A model generated the notes under the pieces. That model did not search any database. It was given only the letters and a program-made list of their open reading frames with translations, and was not told where the DNA came from. Both the position numbers and the translations under genes were made by a program. Source: Chalara sp. BL73 (lineage: Eukaryota; Ascomycota; Leotiomycetes; Helotiales). From it: 64,000 bases of DNA. The stretch lies in the NCBI GenBank assembly GCA_918026815.1, contig CAKJVC010000012.1, forward strand, positions 1,922,001 to 1,986,000. Direction: 5' to 3'. Positions 30,373 through 41,717 of this stretch are shown piece by piece; the first letter of the stretch is position 1, and each line of letters opens with the position of its first letter.

Positions 30373-33300
30373 ATGGGAGAGAGCGACAAGCAAGACGGAA
30401 ACACGGCTCAACCATTCAGTTTTCTTAAGCTTCTGGCTCTTTCTTCGCACCTCATCGCGCTCGGTGGTCCAAGTTCAAATCTTAAGGAAGGTTCATTCAT
30501 GCACCTTGGCCCTGATTACGACTATGCAGCCCTTCGCGCGATTGGTCATGGCGCGGCCTTTGCTGTGAAACGTTATGTCTTCAAGGAGGTTCACTTTGGC
30601 CGAAATGGTAAGACTCTGCACCAATACGGTGCCCTAAAAAGAGTCCGGCCATCGTCTCCGATGAGCCACTCATCTCAACTCGATGCTGTCACGATCGAAC
30701 TGAGGTCTCTCCTCTTGCCTCGCCTTCGGGATCACGATAACATTGTTACTTGCCTAGGACTTGGCTGGGAAGAAGACCGCGAAGAACTGGATATCTTCTG
30801 GCCCGTTATATTACTTGAATATGCTGATCTGGGGGATCTGGCAAGCTACCAGGAGCGTCGACTTGTTTTGAGATATGAGACGAAAAAGAATCTATGTCTC
30901 GATGTTGGTCTTGGGCTGGTGGCTCTGCACGACTATGGAATATGTCATGGAGATCTCAAATCAGAGAACATTCTTCTCTTCTCACATCCCAGGAGAGGTT
31001 TGATTGCCAAGCTTGGAGATTTTGGATTCTCAATATCGACGTTCACGTATAAAGATACCGATAAACCAGGTGCACGAAAGCTCATCGGCGGAACTCCGCC
31101 CTACAACGCTCCCGAGTGCAGTAGACAAGTTCCTTCCGAGCTTCTCAAATTTACCGATGTCTATAGTTATGGGCTACTGATCTGGAGAACTATGATAGAT
31201 GGGAACAACCCATTTGATGGAATTATCGATTCCTACCACCCTGAGTACCATACAGAACTACAGTCGTTGGACTTTTTTCTTAGCCGAACTACTAGGCCTC
31301 AGATGTCGAACAAGGATAAAATAGCACACATGAAAGAACATTCCGACCTAACATTCTGGGCTCAGTTAGCTCTTGTCAGTAGACCGAAACTCGTTGGCCC
31401 TAGCGACATTGACAACTTCCTTCACGAGATTATGGGTGCTCTTCAGGCTACATTGTCCAGAGAGCCAAGAGAAAGGGTTTTGGCTTTTGCTCTTATGTCA
31501 TTGAAAGTCTCTCCCGAAGAATGGAAGAAACAGGGAAGGTAGGCTACTTCCACTCCATCAATTGCCCTGCCTCACTGATGTAAGAGCAACAGAAGCCATC
31601 ACTACTCCAAAGGCGGATTGTCAGGGTTTGAGCCGTACGATAAGGGATTCTTATTGGAAACTGACAAGACAAAAGATGACAGAGAGACATTTCAGCCACA
31701 GCTCGTAAGTTGGCGCTTTCCTGTATAAACTTCTGTGGTGGCACTGGGCAATTTGCTGATGTTCGACGCGTAGTGGGATATTGAACGTAGCTCACCATAC
31801 CTCGCCCTCCCAGCCATTCAAAAGCAAGTAATCAAAGATTTAGTTAAGCTTGCTAGTGGCACATGGTCAGACGTAAGCGAGCAGAGTAAGTGCCATCGGA
31901 AGCTATTCGAATGCCACCTACTCGGACTTGGTAGTCATGTTCAACCGAACTTCCAAGAAGCTGAGAGGTGGTTAAGTAAGTCTTCTGACATTATTAGAGG
32001 AGAATATACGCCGAACAATGGGGAAATAGTACGACAGCAGTTGATGCCAATGTACCAAATACGAGATGCGCTAAGCTTGAATCCAACGGATCTAACTCCT
32101 GAACGCATTGAGCAGGTCACAAGTTGCGCAATCCTCGGCAGTACCTTGGCCTGGGCTTTTTTAAAGCACAATGATCCAGAGTATAAAACTAAGCTGGAGT
32201 TGTTTCGATGTGGCTATGGTGGGTTTCAACCGAAGCTAGAATGTCCATACAACAATATAAAAGAGTACAAGGAGGATGAGAGAATGCGGGAGGAAATTCA
32301 TTTATCTTTTCGAAGTACCGCCGCCTGCAAGAAGGATCTTACATTAATAGAGGCTGGACTCTTTAATCAGTTTTCAAGAAGCGGCTATCTAAATTGCATT
32401 CGGATGTTTGTGGAGGATTTTGGCTCAGATATAAACCGACAACATTGGGATGGAGAAACGCCAATCTTCGAAGCATGCCGTGCTTGCCATGCTAACGTTG
32501 TTCGGTTGTTGGTGAGCAGAGGAGCGGGTGTGACCTTGGCTGCTGACAACGGAGAGACTTGTCTTCACTGGGTGGTGAGCTTCGATGATAAGTATGTAAT
32601 AGAGATGACCAGACTACTGGTAAGTGCGGGCGGACCCCTCGAAGCAGTTGCGGACTGGAATACCACTTTGTGCGGGCGAACCCTCGATGCTGGATTCTGC
32701 GGCGGAACACCACTCCATAGAGCTATCAGTTTGAAGAACAAAACGGCTGTAATAGCCTTGCTTGAATGCGGTGCTGATCCGCTGGCACAAGGTTTCCGCA
32801 CTATGATTGAATTTGGTTGGACTGGCTCAGAATACAGTATGACACCACTAGCCTTGGCAGCAGCTCTCCATCTCTCTGATATTCTGAGTGTGCTGTTACA
32901 TTCGAACAAGACTTTGGCAAAATATCGACACAAAATGTCCCACAAATCGCTGCTCTACACTGCCATCGAATCCAGAGTTCTCATGCCTGTTGGTAGACAT
33001 TCCATTTATGAGCAGCGGATGATTCTGCATGGAGAACACTACAGAACAGCAATGAGGAGTACAATTAGCCTGCTAGTTTATTACGGTACAGATATCAATT
33101 ACCTGTACACTGATATTGACGACTACCCACAATCTGCCCTACAAGAAGCGGTTTTACAGAACGACACGGAAATGGCAGAATTATTGCTAGAGTTATACCC
33201 AGAGAAAGAGCGTGCCAGCATCATAAACGCCAGATCCGGTCAATATGGATTTCAGCCTCTATACTACGCAATCACCAAAGGCAATCGAGATCTCTTCACA

Positions 33301-34276
33301 CTCCTCCTAGATGCGGGAGCAAGTGTCACCTCTAGTGTCCATGACCTAAAATTCCACAGAAACAAGTACAATGGTTTCGGCACATATCTCCATCATTGCA
33401 CCAAATACCGAGAGGACACTTTCTTCGCTACGGCCCTCCTGGAGCATGGAGCAGAAGTCGACTATCAAAACTTCAACGGGGAGACAGCGTTTCAAAAAGC
33501 TGTCATGCAGAACAATTTCCTGCTTGCTGAGACTCTTATGTCATGGGGCGCAGATCCGCAAGCTGTCCGTCCTGAGTTTGGGAGGACGCTTGTGGGTGAC
33601 TGCTTAGTCGTGGCCATGATATTCCCCTTCAGCAGGTAAAGTGGCTGCTGGACAATGTCCGTGATAATCTAACGGGTATGGAGAATCATGTTACTTATGT
33701 TTTATCCTTTGTAAAGACAATATTCTCGTTACTCTGTTTGCTAATTCTATCTTTCTATCAGGTCAGCCACCATTCATCGTGAACCCATCAGCATGTCACA
33801 ATATCTTTCACGTAATTTCCATATTCGACCCAGGTCGCCACGCTGATGATCTCGGTACAAGAGCTGCTCTATCTCTGCTCCTCTCATACTGCGACTCACC
33901 CTCTGAGGGCGAGGGCTTGCTAAATCTGGACGACGGATATGGTGCCACGCCATTACACTTTGCAGTAATCAGCCTGAACCTCGAAGCAGTGAGAATATTG
34001 TTGGAACATGGAGCAGATGCGAAGAATATGTCTCTGCTGGAAATCGGGTTACAGCATGTACTTAGTGGGCCAACAGAGGAGGTATGGGAGAGTGGAGAGA
34101 AAGCGGTAAAAAGGTGGAAGGAAAAGGTTGATGGGGTCTTGGGGTTGTTGGGTGCGTCATTGAGGGATGGGAAAGAGGGTGAGATATGTCGGGATAATAA
34201 GGTAGAATTGGAGGATTTGTGTTTCTTTTTTGAGTTTGGGGTTTTGCTGGCGAGGTTTATGGCTGGTGACTGGTAG
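30373..34276 (+). pseudogene. protein kinase fused to ankyrin repeats, four exons, one probable frameshift
   Basis: Exons are 30373-31538, 31593-31704, 31774-33675 and 33762-34276; introns of 54, 69 and 86 nt have GT-AG ends and phases agree. The N-terminal domain is a kinase: lysine in YGALKRVRP, HGDLKSEN catalytic loop (Gly replaces Arg of HRD), GDFGFS, and APECSR. The C-terminal half has ankyrin-type units (DGETPIFEACRA, NGETCLHWVV, TPLHFAVISLNLEAVRILLEHG). The frame of exon 3 breaks near 33604-33640: a one-base loss is needed to pass from LVGDCL into QQVKWLLDN. If this is a sequencing error, the gene is intact. Non-RD kinases with ankyrins are a recurring fungal combination; substrate unknown. 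Confidence 0.75.
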
Positions 34277-35219
34277 TAGATATAGGTCTTGGGGAACACT
34301 TAACAATGCTCTCCCTTTTGATCACCACCTTGTCTGAATGTAGGAGTTATTTTACAAGTTTAGCTGGTAAGTTAGGAAACTTTGTGCTCTGTTATACTAT
34401 CCTTACTAAACTCTGCTACACAAGACCCAGGAACACCGTAATGAAGCGATTAAGTGTACTGTCACGGTTGTACATGACTATATTGCTAAATACCTGACCT
34501 CGGATATTATTTGCTCTAAGGGCGGGCATTTTGCCAGTGATGCGAATGTGTTTGGCTCGTTGCTCAAGAGCTCGACTGCCATTGGGATATGGCCTCGACC
34601 CGTGGCTCCATATCACAGCATAGCATTCAGCTTCAAAGTGGGGGAAGAAGAAGAAGCAGAACAAATGGAAAAAGTCTCTCCCTTCGGTTTGTGCGGATGC
34701 ACCTCTAGTTCATGGGTTCAAGTCTAGCGTGTTGGGGAAGGAGTCCAGAAGTGATACCACAGACGAGGTGATGCGTCCACTAGCATCCTAGCCACTTTGG
34801 CTTCTTTTCTATTGATAGTAATGCACAACTTGCACAAATCTTACAGTAAATTGACGAAAACTCAGCCCATGATTTATATTTCAACAGTAAATATATTCCC
34901 TAAGTCATTACTGTTCCCGCATTCTCAGCGAAGGAGACTGGAGCCTCAAGCTGTCCTGGAGATCTCTAAGACCTAGTTAGCCCCTTGTTTTATCTTATGA
35001 CTTCAGGTACATTAATATTAAAGCTTCAACGGTCTTATGCTTTATCTTCTCGAGGTTCTCCTCTCCTTCCCCACGTCACATACAAGGCACCCCGCAACAT
35101 CTCCACAAAACATCAAACACTGATATGTCGAGCAGAAATCCCTAGAGGAGAGTTCTTGATGCGCCTTTCGAAGGCTTTGCATCGATGTGAGTGATTCGTA
35201 ATATTAAATATCGTTCCCT
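34277..35219. other. intergenic, no gene seen
   Basis: Spacer between the kinase-ankyrin gene and the pseudogene beginning about 35220. A plus-strand frame at 34985-35194 might be a 5' exon of that pseudogene but has no recognisable motif. Confidence 0.35.
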
Positions 35220-36060
35220 ACTAAAATGTTCGGTCCTCAAGTCACCATTCGCATCGGATTGATGAGCCGCGACTACAAGCTCTCAAGAGCCTTCTCTGCG
35301 AGCGGTCTCCATATTTCGCAGGAGCATGACAGCTATCTTCTCATGGCTTCGGTCATGGTTCTCCAACGATGGAGCTCCAAGCATCACAATCTATGTGCTA
35401 AGAGTTCCAGCTGACGACTCCAAACCACACGTACTGCCTCTCTAGATAATCGGCGCTTCTGCAGAGGGAAACGTGGATTGCTGCTTCACCGGCATACCTG
35501 ATATGCGAGCATTCTAGGGCGGAGGAGAAGGTTGGAAATGGCGTGAAATTATGCAATACACGATCACTGACCAGAACCCTAATATCAAAGGTGTATACCT
35601 CGCTTGGAAGAGTTTCGCCGTGCATATATTGCTATTGAATAAGAACGCATCAGGCTGTGGTGATGTATCCATTGCCAAACTGAAGGATCCGGAGTGGGAT
35701 GAACATGGCTAGGCCGCTAATGAGGATGTTCCAAAATGGGTTGCTAGACTCTGGAATTATGAACTTGCGCTCGAACGTCTTGCAGAAAATTAAATAGCGG
35801 CTTCTCCAATTCCGATTTGGGATTTTGATACTTCTCTCCGGATCACATCGAAACTCATTCTTACTATGGGGAAAGCCTCTAAAACCTAGGCTAGTTTCAC
35901 TTATTATGAAGACGCTGAATCTCTTTTTGGTTGATCCAAACCCTCAGACCAACGAGACTGGAGAGACCCAAAGGCTACATAAACTCTCATTGAGCTCTCA
36001 AAGATAAGCGTCATTTTTAATCAAAGGAACGATAGTGTACTAGTGCTATTCGATAATCCA
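35220..36060 (+). pseudogene. unrecognised gene relic with many RIP-like stops
   Basis: A coherent frame can be followed through several stops: IYVLRVPADDSKPH, EGNVDCCFTGIPDMRAF, TAG, GGGEGWKWREIMQY, NPNIKGVYLAWKSF, LKDPEWDEHG, TAG, NEDVPKWVARLWNYELAL, TAA, PIPIWDFDTSLRI. The TAG after RAF fits Trp (TGG to TAG), and the others fit Gln codons (CAG or CAA), all C-to-T type changes. An earlier frame segment (35226-35414) is out of phase, so there is at least one frameshift. I do not recognise the family. Confidence 0.55.
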
Positions 36061-36173
36061 TTTCTCACCACATCTTATGATCTCATTTCCCATACGACCA
36101 TAACCCCTACAGATCTGCTGCTAAAGGACTTAAGGGCCCGCGGCCACTAGTCCCGTCTGGGCTGGTATGCTAT

Positions 36174-37472
36174 CTACTGGAATAAGGCAATAATGCATAC
36201 ATAAAACCCAGCCCAAATCGCGTTCATCCGAACAACTTTATTAGTACCACTAGAAGGAGTATTCGTGGCAGCAGTACCCGACCCAGTACTCTGCCCAGTC
36301 GCAGCCGCAGTACCAGTCGCAGCCACAGTACCAGTCGCAGCCGCAGTACCAGTCGCAGCTGCAGTCCCAGTCGCAGCCGCAGTCCCGCCCTGACTCCCGC
36401 TGGCTCCTCCCGTTGCCGCCGAAACACCACCCGTTTTGATCCCCGCACCGGCACTAAATGGTGCCAGTGTAATTATGCTCGAATAACCTGGATACAACTG
36501 AAGTGTAAGGGGCCTATCCCCGGGCTCCGTGAACGCATTCCCCGGCAAATTCGACAACGGCTCATTGCCAGGCTCCCCAGCCGGAAGATTCAGAGGATTG
36601 CGAGCTTTGTCACCGTAGTAGGTGGTTTCGAACTCGGAAGCACAGCGTCCTGGGTTTTGATCCAGGATTGCGCAGTTGTCCGCGGACTTTCCGATGATTT
36701 CTTGCCTCTCTTGCAGGGTCTTAGCAAATGACAGTATGGATAAGTCTGATTTTGGACAGACGTTCAAGATACTGATTTGTGAGCGGCGCGACGGAGAAAG
36801 TGTGGGAAGGGTACGCACTTGGAGACAACATCTGAGAATTGACAGCAGGTACAGTCGTCGAAATTCGGGCCAAAAGTCGCTATATTACCACAATTCTTCG
36901 TGCCTATATAAGTTTGATTGCCGTAGACATAGCCCAGATTGCATGCTATACGTGTTTTATTAACTAACCCTAGCGGTATTTCTCAGACCTGGAAAACATA
37001 CAGCATGCGCCAGCCGAGCTATTGTCGGGCGGAGGGTAGAAAGGGACTGCTCTATCCTGGACGAGATTCGTGCCAGAAAAGTAATCTATCGCAGTCAATT
37101 GGTAATCGCAGGAGTAAACCTACAAACGTAAGCTTTGATAGATAGAGCGACTGGTGAGAGGAAGGTGACCTGATTCCAACAACTCTGGATCCAGCAGCCA
37201 ATATTGCTTGCGAGCCAGTGCCCAGAACATCCTATAACGCAGTCTGTATTCATTTGCGTTGTCTCCTCCGTGCCCTCCTTAACAATGGTTTCACAGCTCC
37301 GTATGCAAGTCCCAGCGTTCTCCTTGACGCTTTCGAAACAAGTGAGAAAACCTTTAGTATCGACGCAGCCCTGACCAGTTGGGTTTCGGTTTTCAGTATT
37401 ACCAAGCACCGTTGACACTAACCCGGCTGCAAACGCAGTGGTTATCCACAGACCAAAATTGAAGTAAACCAT
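36174..37472 (-). CDS. secreted Cys-rich GPI-anchored surface protein, four exons, intact
   Basis: Exons are 37472-37170, 37119-37002, 36945-36819 and 36771-36174, with introns of 50, 56 and 47 nt; all phases agree (381 aa). The N-terminal signal peptide is hydrophobic (ITTAFAAGLVSTVLG). A Cys-rich ectodomain follows: GQGCVDTKGFLTC, CIRSC, DCVIGCSGHW, CWIQSCWNQVYSCDYQ, PFYPPPDNSSAGAC, CSCNLG and DDCTCCQFSDVV. Then comes a Thr/Ala/Gly stretch and a hydrophobic tail (AIWAGFYVCIIALFQ) fitting GPI attachment. This matches a conserved but uncharacterised fungal cell-wall family, known to me only by pattern. None of the four exons alone shows the gene, so the splicing model matters. Confidence 0.85.
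36298..36390. repeat. 18-bp tandem repeat encoding (TAAATG)n
   Basis: About five copies of GCAGCCGCAGTACCAGTC and variants, encoding Thr-Ala-Ala-Ala-Thr-Gly steps in the stalk of the GPI protein. Copy number may vary between strains. Confidence 0.85.
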
Positions 37473-38276
37473 AATGTGTAAAATTTGCGATTGAAGCTCA
37501 CTATTGATACCGCGTCTAAGAACTGAGCGCTTTCAAGAAGCCTGAGGGAGGAATCAAATAATAAAAAGGTTGCTGCCTCATCCTAGACAAAGGGCAGTCT
37601 GCTTTGCAAGTTACTTTCCTATACTTTCGAGTAGGTAGGCTTACATCTGCATTGTTTCGGTGCGCAATTTAATCCTTTTGCGGGACGTTGGAGTGAAGAT
37701 AGATGGCTAGGCATTGGTTTTCTCTCAATCTGCTATAGAAAGGGCGCCACTCAATAAATTCCAAGCTCTGCAATCCGATGATTGGATTGGGCCCTAGTTA
37801 CCGCAACTGAAATCGAGACATTTCAGAGCTCGATGTGGAAGGGTTTAGGCTGCCAGGGTAAAGGGGCCAGTTAAACAGTTCGCGGCTGTTGCCAAGGCCG
37901 AATACTTACATGGAGAAACTAGCGATGCAGGGGGCTCAGTTAGAGCCTGACAAGGGGTGAAGAACTGGGAATTTAGCGAGAGGCATGAGCCTTATACAAG
38001 TTTAAAATAAGGTTGGCATTAGCGTTCATTGGCTAGCCCCCAAACTTTAAATTTGCCCACTTAATGCAGTTGTGGCGGTAAGCTATCAGGAAGATTCATC
38101 CCTCGTATTTGGTCGAGTCATGTTTGTTTTTTTTGGAAGGGAGAGAACGAGAGTGAGGAGAGAAGGACCGTGCTTACGTAGAGTCGTATCTTAAACGAAT
38201 GCAGATAAACGGTCCTTACCAGCATCCGGCTTAGAGCGCGGGGGTTGTTGCTAGGATTGAAAATGGCTAAGGAAAG
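37473..38276. other. intergenic, no gene seen
   Basis: Promoter side of the GPI-protein gene, followed by spacer up to the LTR fragment at 38277. No supported frame or RNA gene. Confidence 0.4.
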
Positions 38277-38520
38277 TGTCACGGCCCTGGCATTCTCTCG
38301 CTTAGGAGCTTGGCACTGGATACCCCAGAGCTCGGGCAGAGCTCGGGCAGAGCTCAGCACTGGACACCACGGAGCTCACTTATCCTGGCCTCCGGCCAGT
38401 TCCTGTATATAGAGTGCTGCTTTCCTTCCCTTCTTCTGTCTGTAGCTTGTTCTCTTAGTTATGACAATTGATAGTCATTCACACCTCTGAGACCTTCCAC
38501 CTGGATCGGTCAACCAGCTT
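38277..38520 (+). mobile_element. LTR fragment related to the 18679 solo LTR
   Basis: Starts TGTCACGGCCCTGGCA, contains CTGTATATAGAGTGCTGC and CTTGTTCTCTTAGTTATGAC as in the other copies, but loses similarity after ACCTGGATCGG near 38510. No target duplication is visible, so its 3' end is truncated or rearranged. GAGCTCGGGCA is duplicated in tandem inside it. Confidence 0.75.
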
Positions 38521-38545
38521 CACCCGCTATTATCTTCATAGGGCG

Positions 38546-39700
38546 AAGTTCCAATCGCCTATGATCTTGCGTCTCATCACGCGTTAGGCGGGGGATCGTA
38601 CGCTTTCCAAAGTGATTATCCTTCCTACCTAAAGACCTTGTTGCTATCAGGGTCAAAAAGAACTGAGGTCAACATCATAATCCAGCCAAACTCGTCCCCG
38701 CATGTAGGAACACTTTGCAGTCTTGGTTTGGCTTTCATTGTCGCCCGTCGTCTACAAGATCTTGACATGGAAACCATCGTAAGATGCGATCTCTGGGACT
38801 AGTCCAAAGGAGAGGAGCATGAGGTTGAGGGTATCAAGTACCAGCGAAGCTTGCGTGACACAGGACGCCTCCAACAATATTTGCCAGAATACATACATAT
38901 TCTGGACCTGCTTGCCAAAGAGTATGCTATCAAATATTATGTACGATTTGAGAAAGAGTTTCTTCAGCAGCCAGGGATCTCTGGTGTACTTCAGGAAATC
39001 ATTAAGAACCGCATCGAGTTAGGCAAATATCTGATGCCCTCCACTGGTATACCTGCCTTACGTGCAACTTGTCCAACCTGCGGCCTCGTTGATAAGTACG
39101 GAGTCAACAATATCTATTCCGAACAGTGTACAAGCATTTATTTCAAGTGCCCCTATCACGGTCGGTTCATGTATACAACTGAAACAGATGCACACCGAAT
39201 CCAATTCAACTGCCAGCTCTTCAACCTCGTGATGGGATTGTTCTATGAGCAGGTTGACTACGGCTGGGTAGAGATCTGCGGCAGCGACTATGCAGGATTC
39301 TGGCAAGAGCAACTTCTGTGGCGGTTTCTATCAAAGCCGGCTATTATCGTCTACACACCGCTGATTAGCGACTGGTCTGGTTATAAAGTGTCAAAATCCT
39401 TGTACCTACAAAAGACTGCATATGACTACCTTCGCCAGGCGGGTCAGGAATACCTTCTCAGCTATCATGTTCTTCGACAAGAAGGTAGAGATCTCAATCT
39501 GCTGTGGTAAGAAATTGAGAGATGGGTGGATGAGCCATATCGACTTTTCGAGGTTACAGTCTTCATTATCTCCATCTTCTCTTTGAAGGTTACAAATTGC
39601 ATCTTGGCGTTATACATGAGAGGAGCATTAATACAATAGCAAGCGGAACACAATTAGTTGCAAGCGCCGTAGAAGAGGCGGAGGTCCAGTGCTTGGACTA
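38546..39700 (+). pseudogene. class I aminoacyl-tRNA-synthetase-like (LysRS-I type) gene relic
   Basis: A continuous frame, broken by stops, shows both signatures of class I synthetases: a HIGH-like NSSPHVGTLCSLGLAF (His at 38701) and a KMSKS-like SGYKVSKSLYL (39385-39399). Between them are RSLRDTGRLQQYLPEY and two Cys pairs typical of a zinc ribbon (CPTCG and CPYHG). TAG lies at 38800-38802 and TAA after NLLW at 39508. A frameshift near 39546 then leads into RGYSLHYLHLLFEG. The N-terminus cannot be followed before about 38546, close to the LTR fragment. Whether the family charges tRNA or is a repurposed ligase is unknown to me; the copy is dead. Confidence 0.7.
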
Positions 39701-39785
39701 GGGAAATTACAGGCTGGTAGAAATGGGAAGGACACTTGGCAGGGATGGAATATTTGGGCACTAGATAGCAATATTACATTTCCTA

Positions 39786-40427
39786 TCACCTCAATTTACT
39801 CTGTTTCTGCCATTCCACGGATTCTAGGAGAGATGACGGTGCATATACCAAACCCCGAGGTGCAGATCTCATGCCGTGATCGTTTCTCAGGTCATCCAGG
39901 GTGATTGGTTTCTCGATCCTATAGACTGAGAGGATCTTGTATGCGAAGTTGTAGCTTTCCCAATCTTTGTGTCTTGTGTTGAACTCCACGTTTCCCAAGC
40001 CATCTTCTTCGAGTGCCAAATCGCCGGGATTGCGCGTTTTGGCTGGCAAAATCTCGCAAATGTATTCGATACTGGACTGGGGCGCGGTAGAATAGAACCA
40101 TATACGCTTAACAGATTGCTTTAAGCAGTACTTTCGAAACTCGTAGGTCTTTTCGCCGGTGACAATTTGCTGCATGTAAGGCTCTTGCATAGGTAGGATA
40201 GCATCGGATTTTGTCGAAGACCTGTTGATGTTAGTTGCTGCTTTACACTTCGCATATTGATCTTGGAAATCAGTGGCAGCATACCTTGCAGATCTCATTG
40301 TATTCCTACTTGTAGCGCGGTCTCGCGTCCTCTCGCTTTCCCGTCGCCTTGGGCATCGCCATCTGCTTAATCGCTGTTTGCCAGAGTTCTCCTTCAACGG
40401 CTGAAAATATGAGTCTATAAAAGACAT
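39786..40427 (-). CDS. ASCH (PUA-like) domain protein
   Basis: Open frame from ATG 40427 to 39786 (213 codons). The C-terminal 130 residues form an ASCH-type domain: MQQIVTGEKTYEFRKYCL, KRIWFYSTAPQSSIEYICEI, GDLALEEDGLGN and APRGLVYAP. ASCH domains are PUA-like RNA- or nucleotide-binding folds. The N-terminal 55 residues are basic and poorly structured. A stretch at 40284-40222 has perfect intron features (GTATGC, CTAAC, CAACAG; 63 nt), so the mature product may be 21 residues shorter; both versions stay in frame. No disruption is seen. Confidence 0.75.
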   Translation of the reverse strand: MSFIDSYFQPLKENSGKQRLSRWRCPRRRESERTRDRATSRNTMRSARYAATDFQDQYAKCKAATNINRSSTKSDAILPMQEPYMQQIVTGEKTYEFRKYCLKQSVKRIWFYSTAPQSSIEYICEILPAKTRNPGDLALEEDGLGNVEFNTRHKDWESYNFAYKILSVYRIEKPITLDDLRNDHGMRSAPRGLVYAPSSLLESVEWQKQSKLR

Positions 40428-40662
40428 TTCAATAAGAGAATTTGACCGTTAAATGGTATGAGGTAAATGTGGTGAGCTGGATAGAAGTGGAGAATAAGAG
40501 ACGCGATAGAAGCAAGTAGTGCGGGAGTCCGCTGTTCAAAAAGCAACCGCACACGTGGTTTCGGATAAATGTAAGTTCCCAAGCTCCGAGGAACACCAAA
40601 ACGTTAATCAAACATCGTACAACGCGAGAACACATTTTTTGAAAGCCACAGAGCAAAACAGC

Positions 40663-40825
40663 TGTCACGGCCCTTGCCCCATCTCGAGCTTGGCGCCAAG
40701 CACTGCAGAGCTCGGTAGAGCTTGGCCCTTGTTACCACGAGGCTCGGCACCCCAGGGCTTGGCAACCGACGCTACAGGGTTCGCTTACACTGACCTGGCC
40801 AGCCTCCTGTATATAAAGCACTGCT
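40663..40825 (+). mobile_element. 5' part of a solo-LTR copy (same family as 18679)
   Basis: Nearly identical to 18679-18840: TGTCACGGCCCTTGCCCC, GCCAAGCACTGCAGAGCTCG and CTGTATATAAAGCACTGCT. Similarity stops exactly where the element at 40826 begins. Confidence 0.8.
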
Positions 40826-41008
40826 TGTCAAGGTTATCACGTGGTCGGCTCGCTTGCGTCCCCTAACTGGGACTAGTAGCACATGGCCCGAGAACTTGAC
40901 TTAGCCGACAGCTTCCGAGATTGTACTATTCCTCTCCTTAGTTTAGTATTTTCGTATTGAAGCACCTACAACCCGCCTTTCCAGGCATATAGGACCGTGT
41001 TCGTGACA
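40826..41008 (+). mobile_element. candidate second solo LTR, 183 bp, flanked by ACTGCT
   Basis: Begins TGTCAAGGTTATCACG and ends GTTCGTGACA (TG...CA). ACTGCT occurs directly before (40820-40825) and after (41009-41014), fitting a 5-bp duplication plus one chance match. The older LTR does not continue after 41014, so a simple nested insertion does not explain everything; a rearrangement is also needed. Confidence 0.55.
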
Positions 41009-41717
41009 ACTGCTATATTACAAGGAGAATCAACATAAAGAGAGAAAGGGAGAATCTAGGAGATTACGGGTCTTATAACTAGGCCTGTAACGGGTCCGCT
41101 AGTACGTAACGGGTCGGTAGCTCCACAGAGGGTTCACGGTGGCTACGCGCTGTCACGTGTTTGAAATGAGAGCTGGCTCGTGCCGAAGGCACGTGCAGCC
41201 GAGTCATCCTTACGGGTTCAACCCGTCACACAGCAGCTATATGATCTTACTCCATTCAGATTCTTGAAGTATATAATTATGTTTGCCTGGTGACATATAA
41301 AACGGTGCCCTTTGGGTTATGAGCAGGTGGAGTCGCTTGCTATGGCAAAGGCGGCTGCCACGAACGCAGTTGGCGGTTAACGCACACTTTTCTGTCGCTC
41401 GCCTGCACCAGAAGAGCTCTCTCGTCGATTAGATGGTCAGCTAACGAGGGGGAGCGCGGCTGGCATTCTCAGAACCAATGTGCCATGGACAGCCACCACC
41501 ATGGTTGGCTGTAGTGTGCCTGTTGAAATGATGGTGGCTGTGCATGGCCTGTAGAAACATTCAGGCGGCCGAGGCACACTGCACGCCAGATCATAAAAAG
41601 CCCTGAGCCGCGTCGATTGTCGTCTGGAGACCTTCCATTGTCGATTTCAATTACCACCAATACTGCGACATCACTTTGGACGGCAAGCGTGGAGAGTCGC
41701 AGCTTACTTACCCTGAG
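41009..41717. other. intergenic, upstream of the NACHT gene
   Basis: No supported frame on the plus strand. 41208-41228 contains ACGGGTTCAACCCGT, a small hairpin beside TGTCACG-like sequence at about 41152, perhaps an older LTR piece. The promoter of the STAND gene should lie in 41400-41717. Confidence 0.35.

Noticed and set aside
30237..30428. Plus-strand frame at the start of the kinase-ankyrin gene
   Set aside because: Overlaps the true start in another frame and has no motif.
41205..41230. T-arm-like GGGTTCAACCC suggesting a tRNA
   Set aside because: It is a simple hairpin (ACGGGTTCAACCCGT); no D-arm, anticodon arm or acceptor pairing around it.
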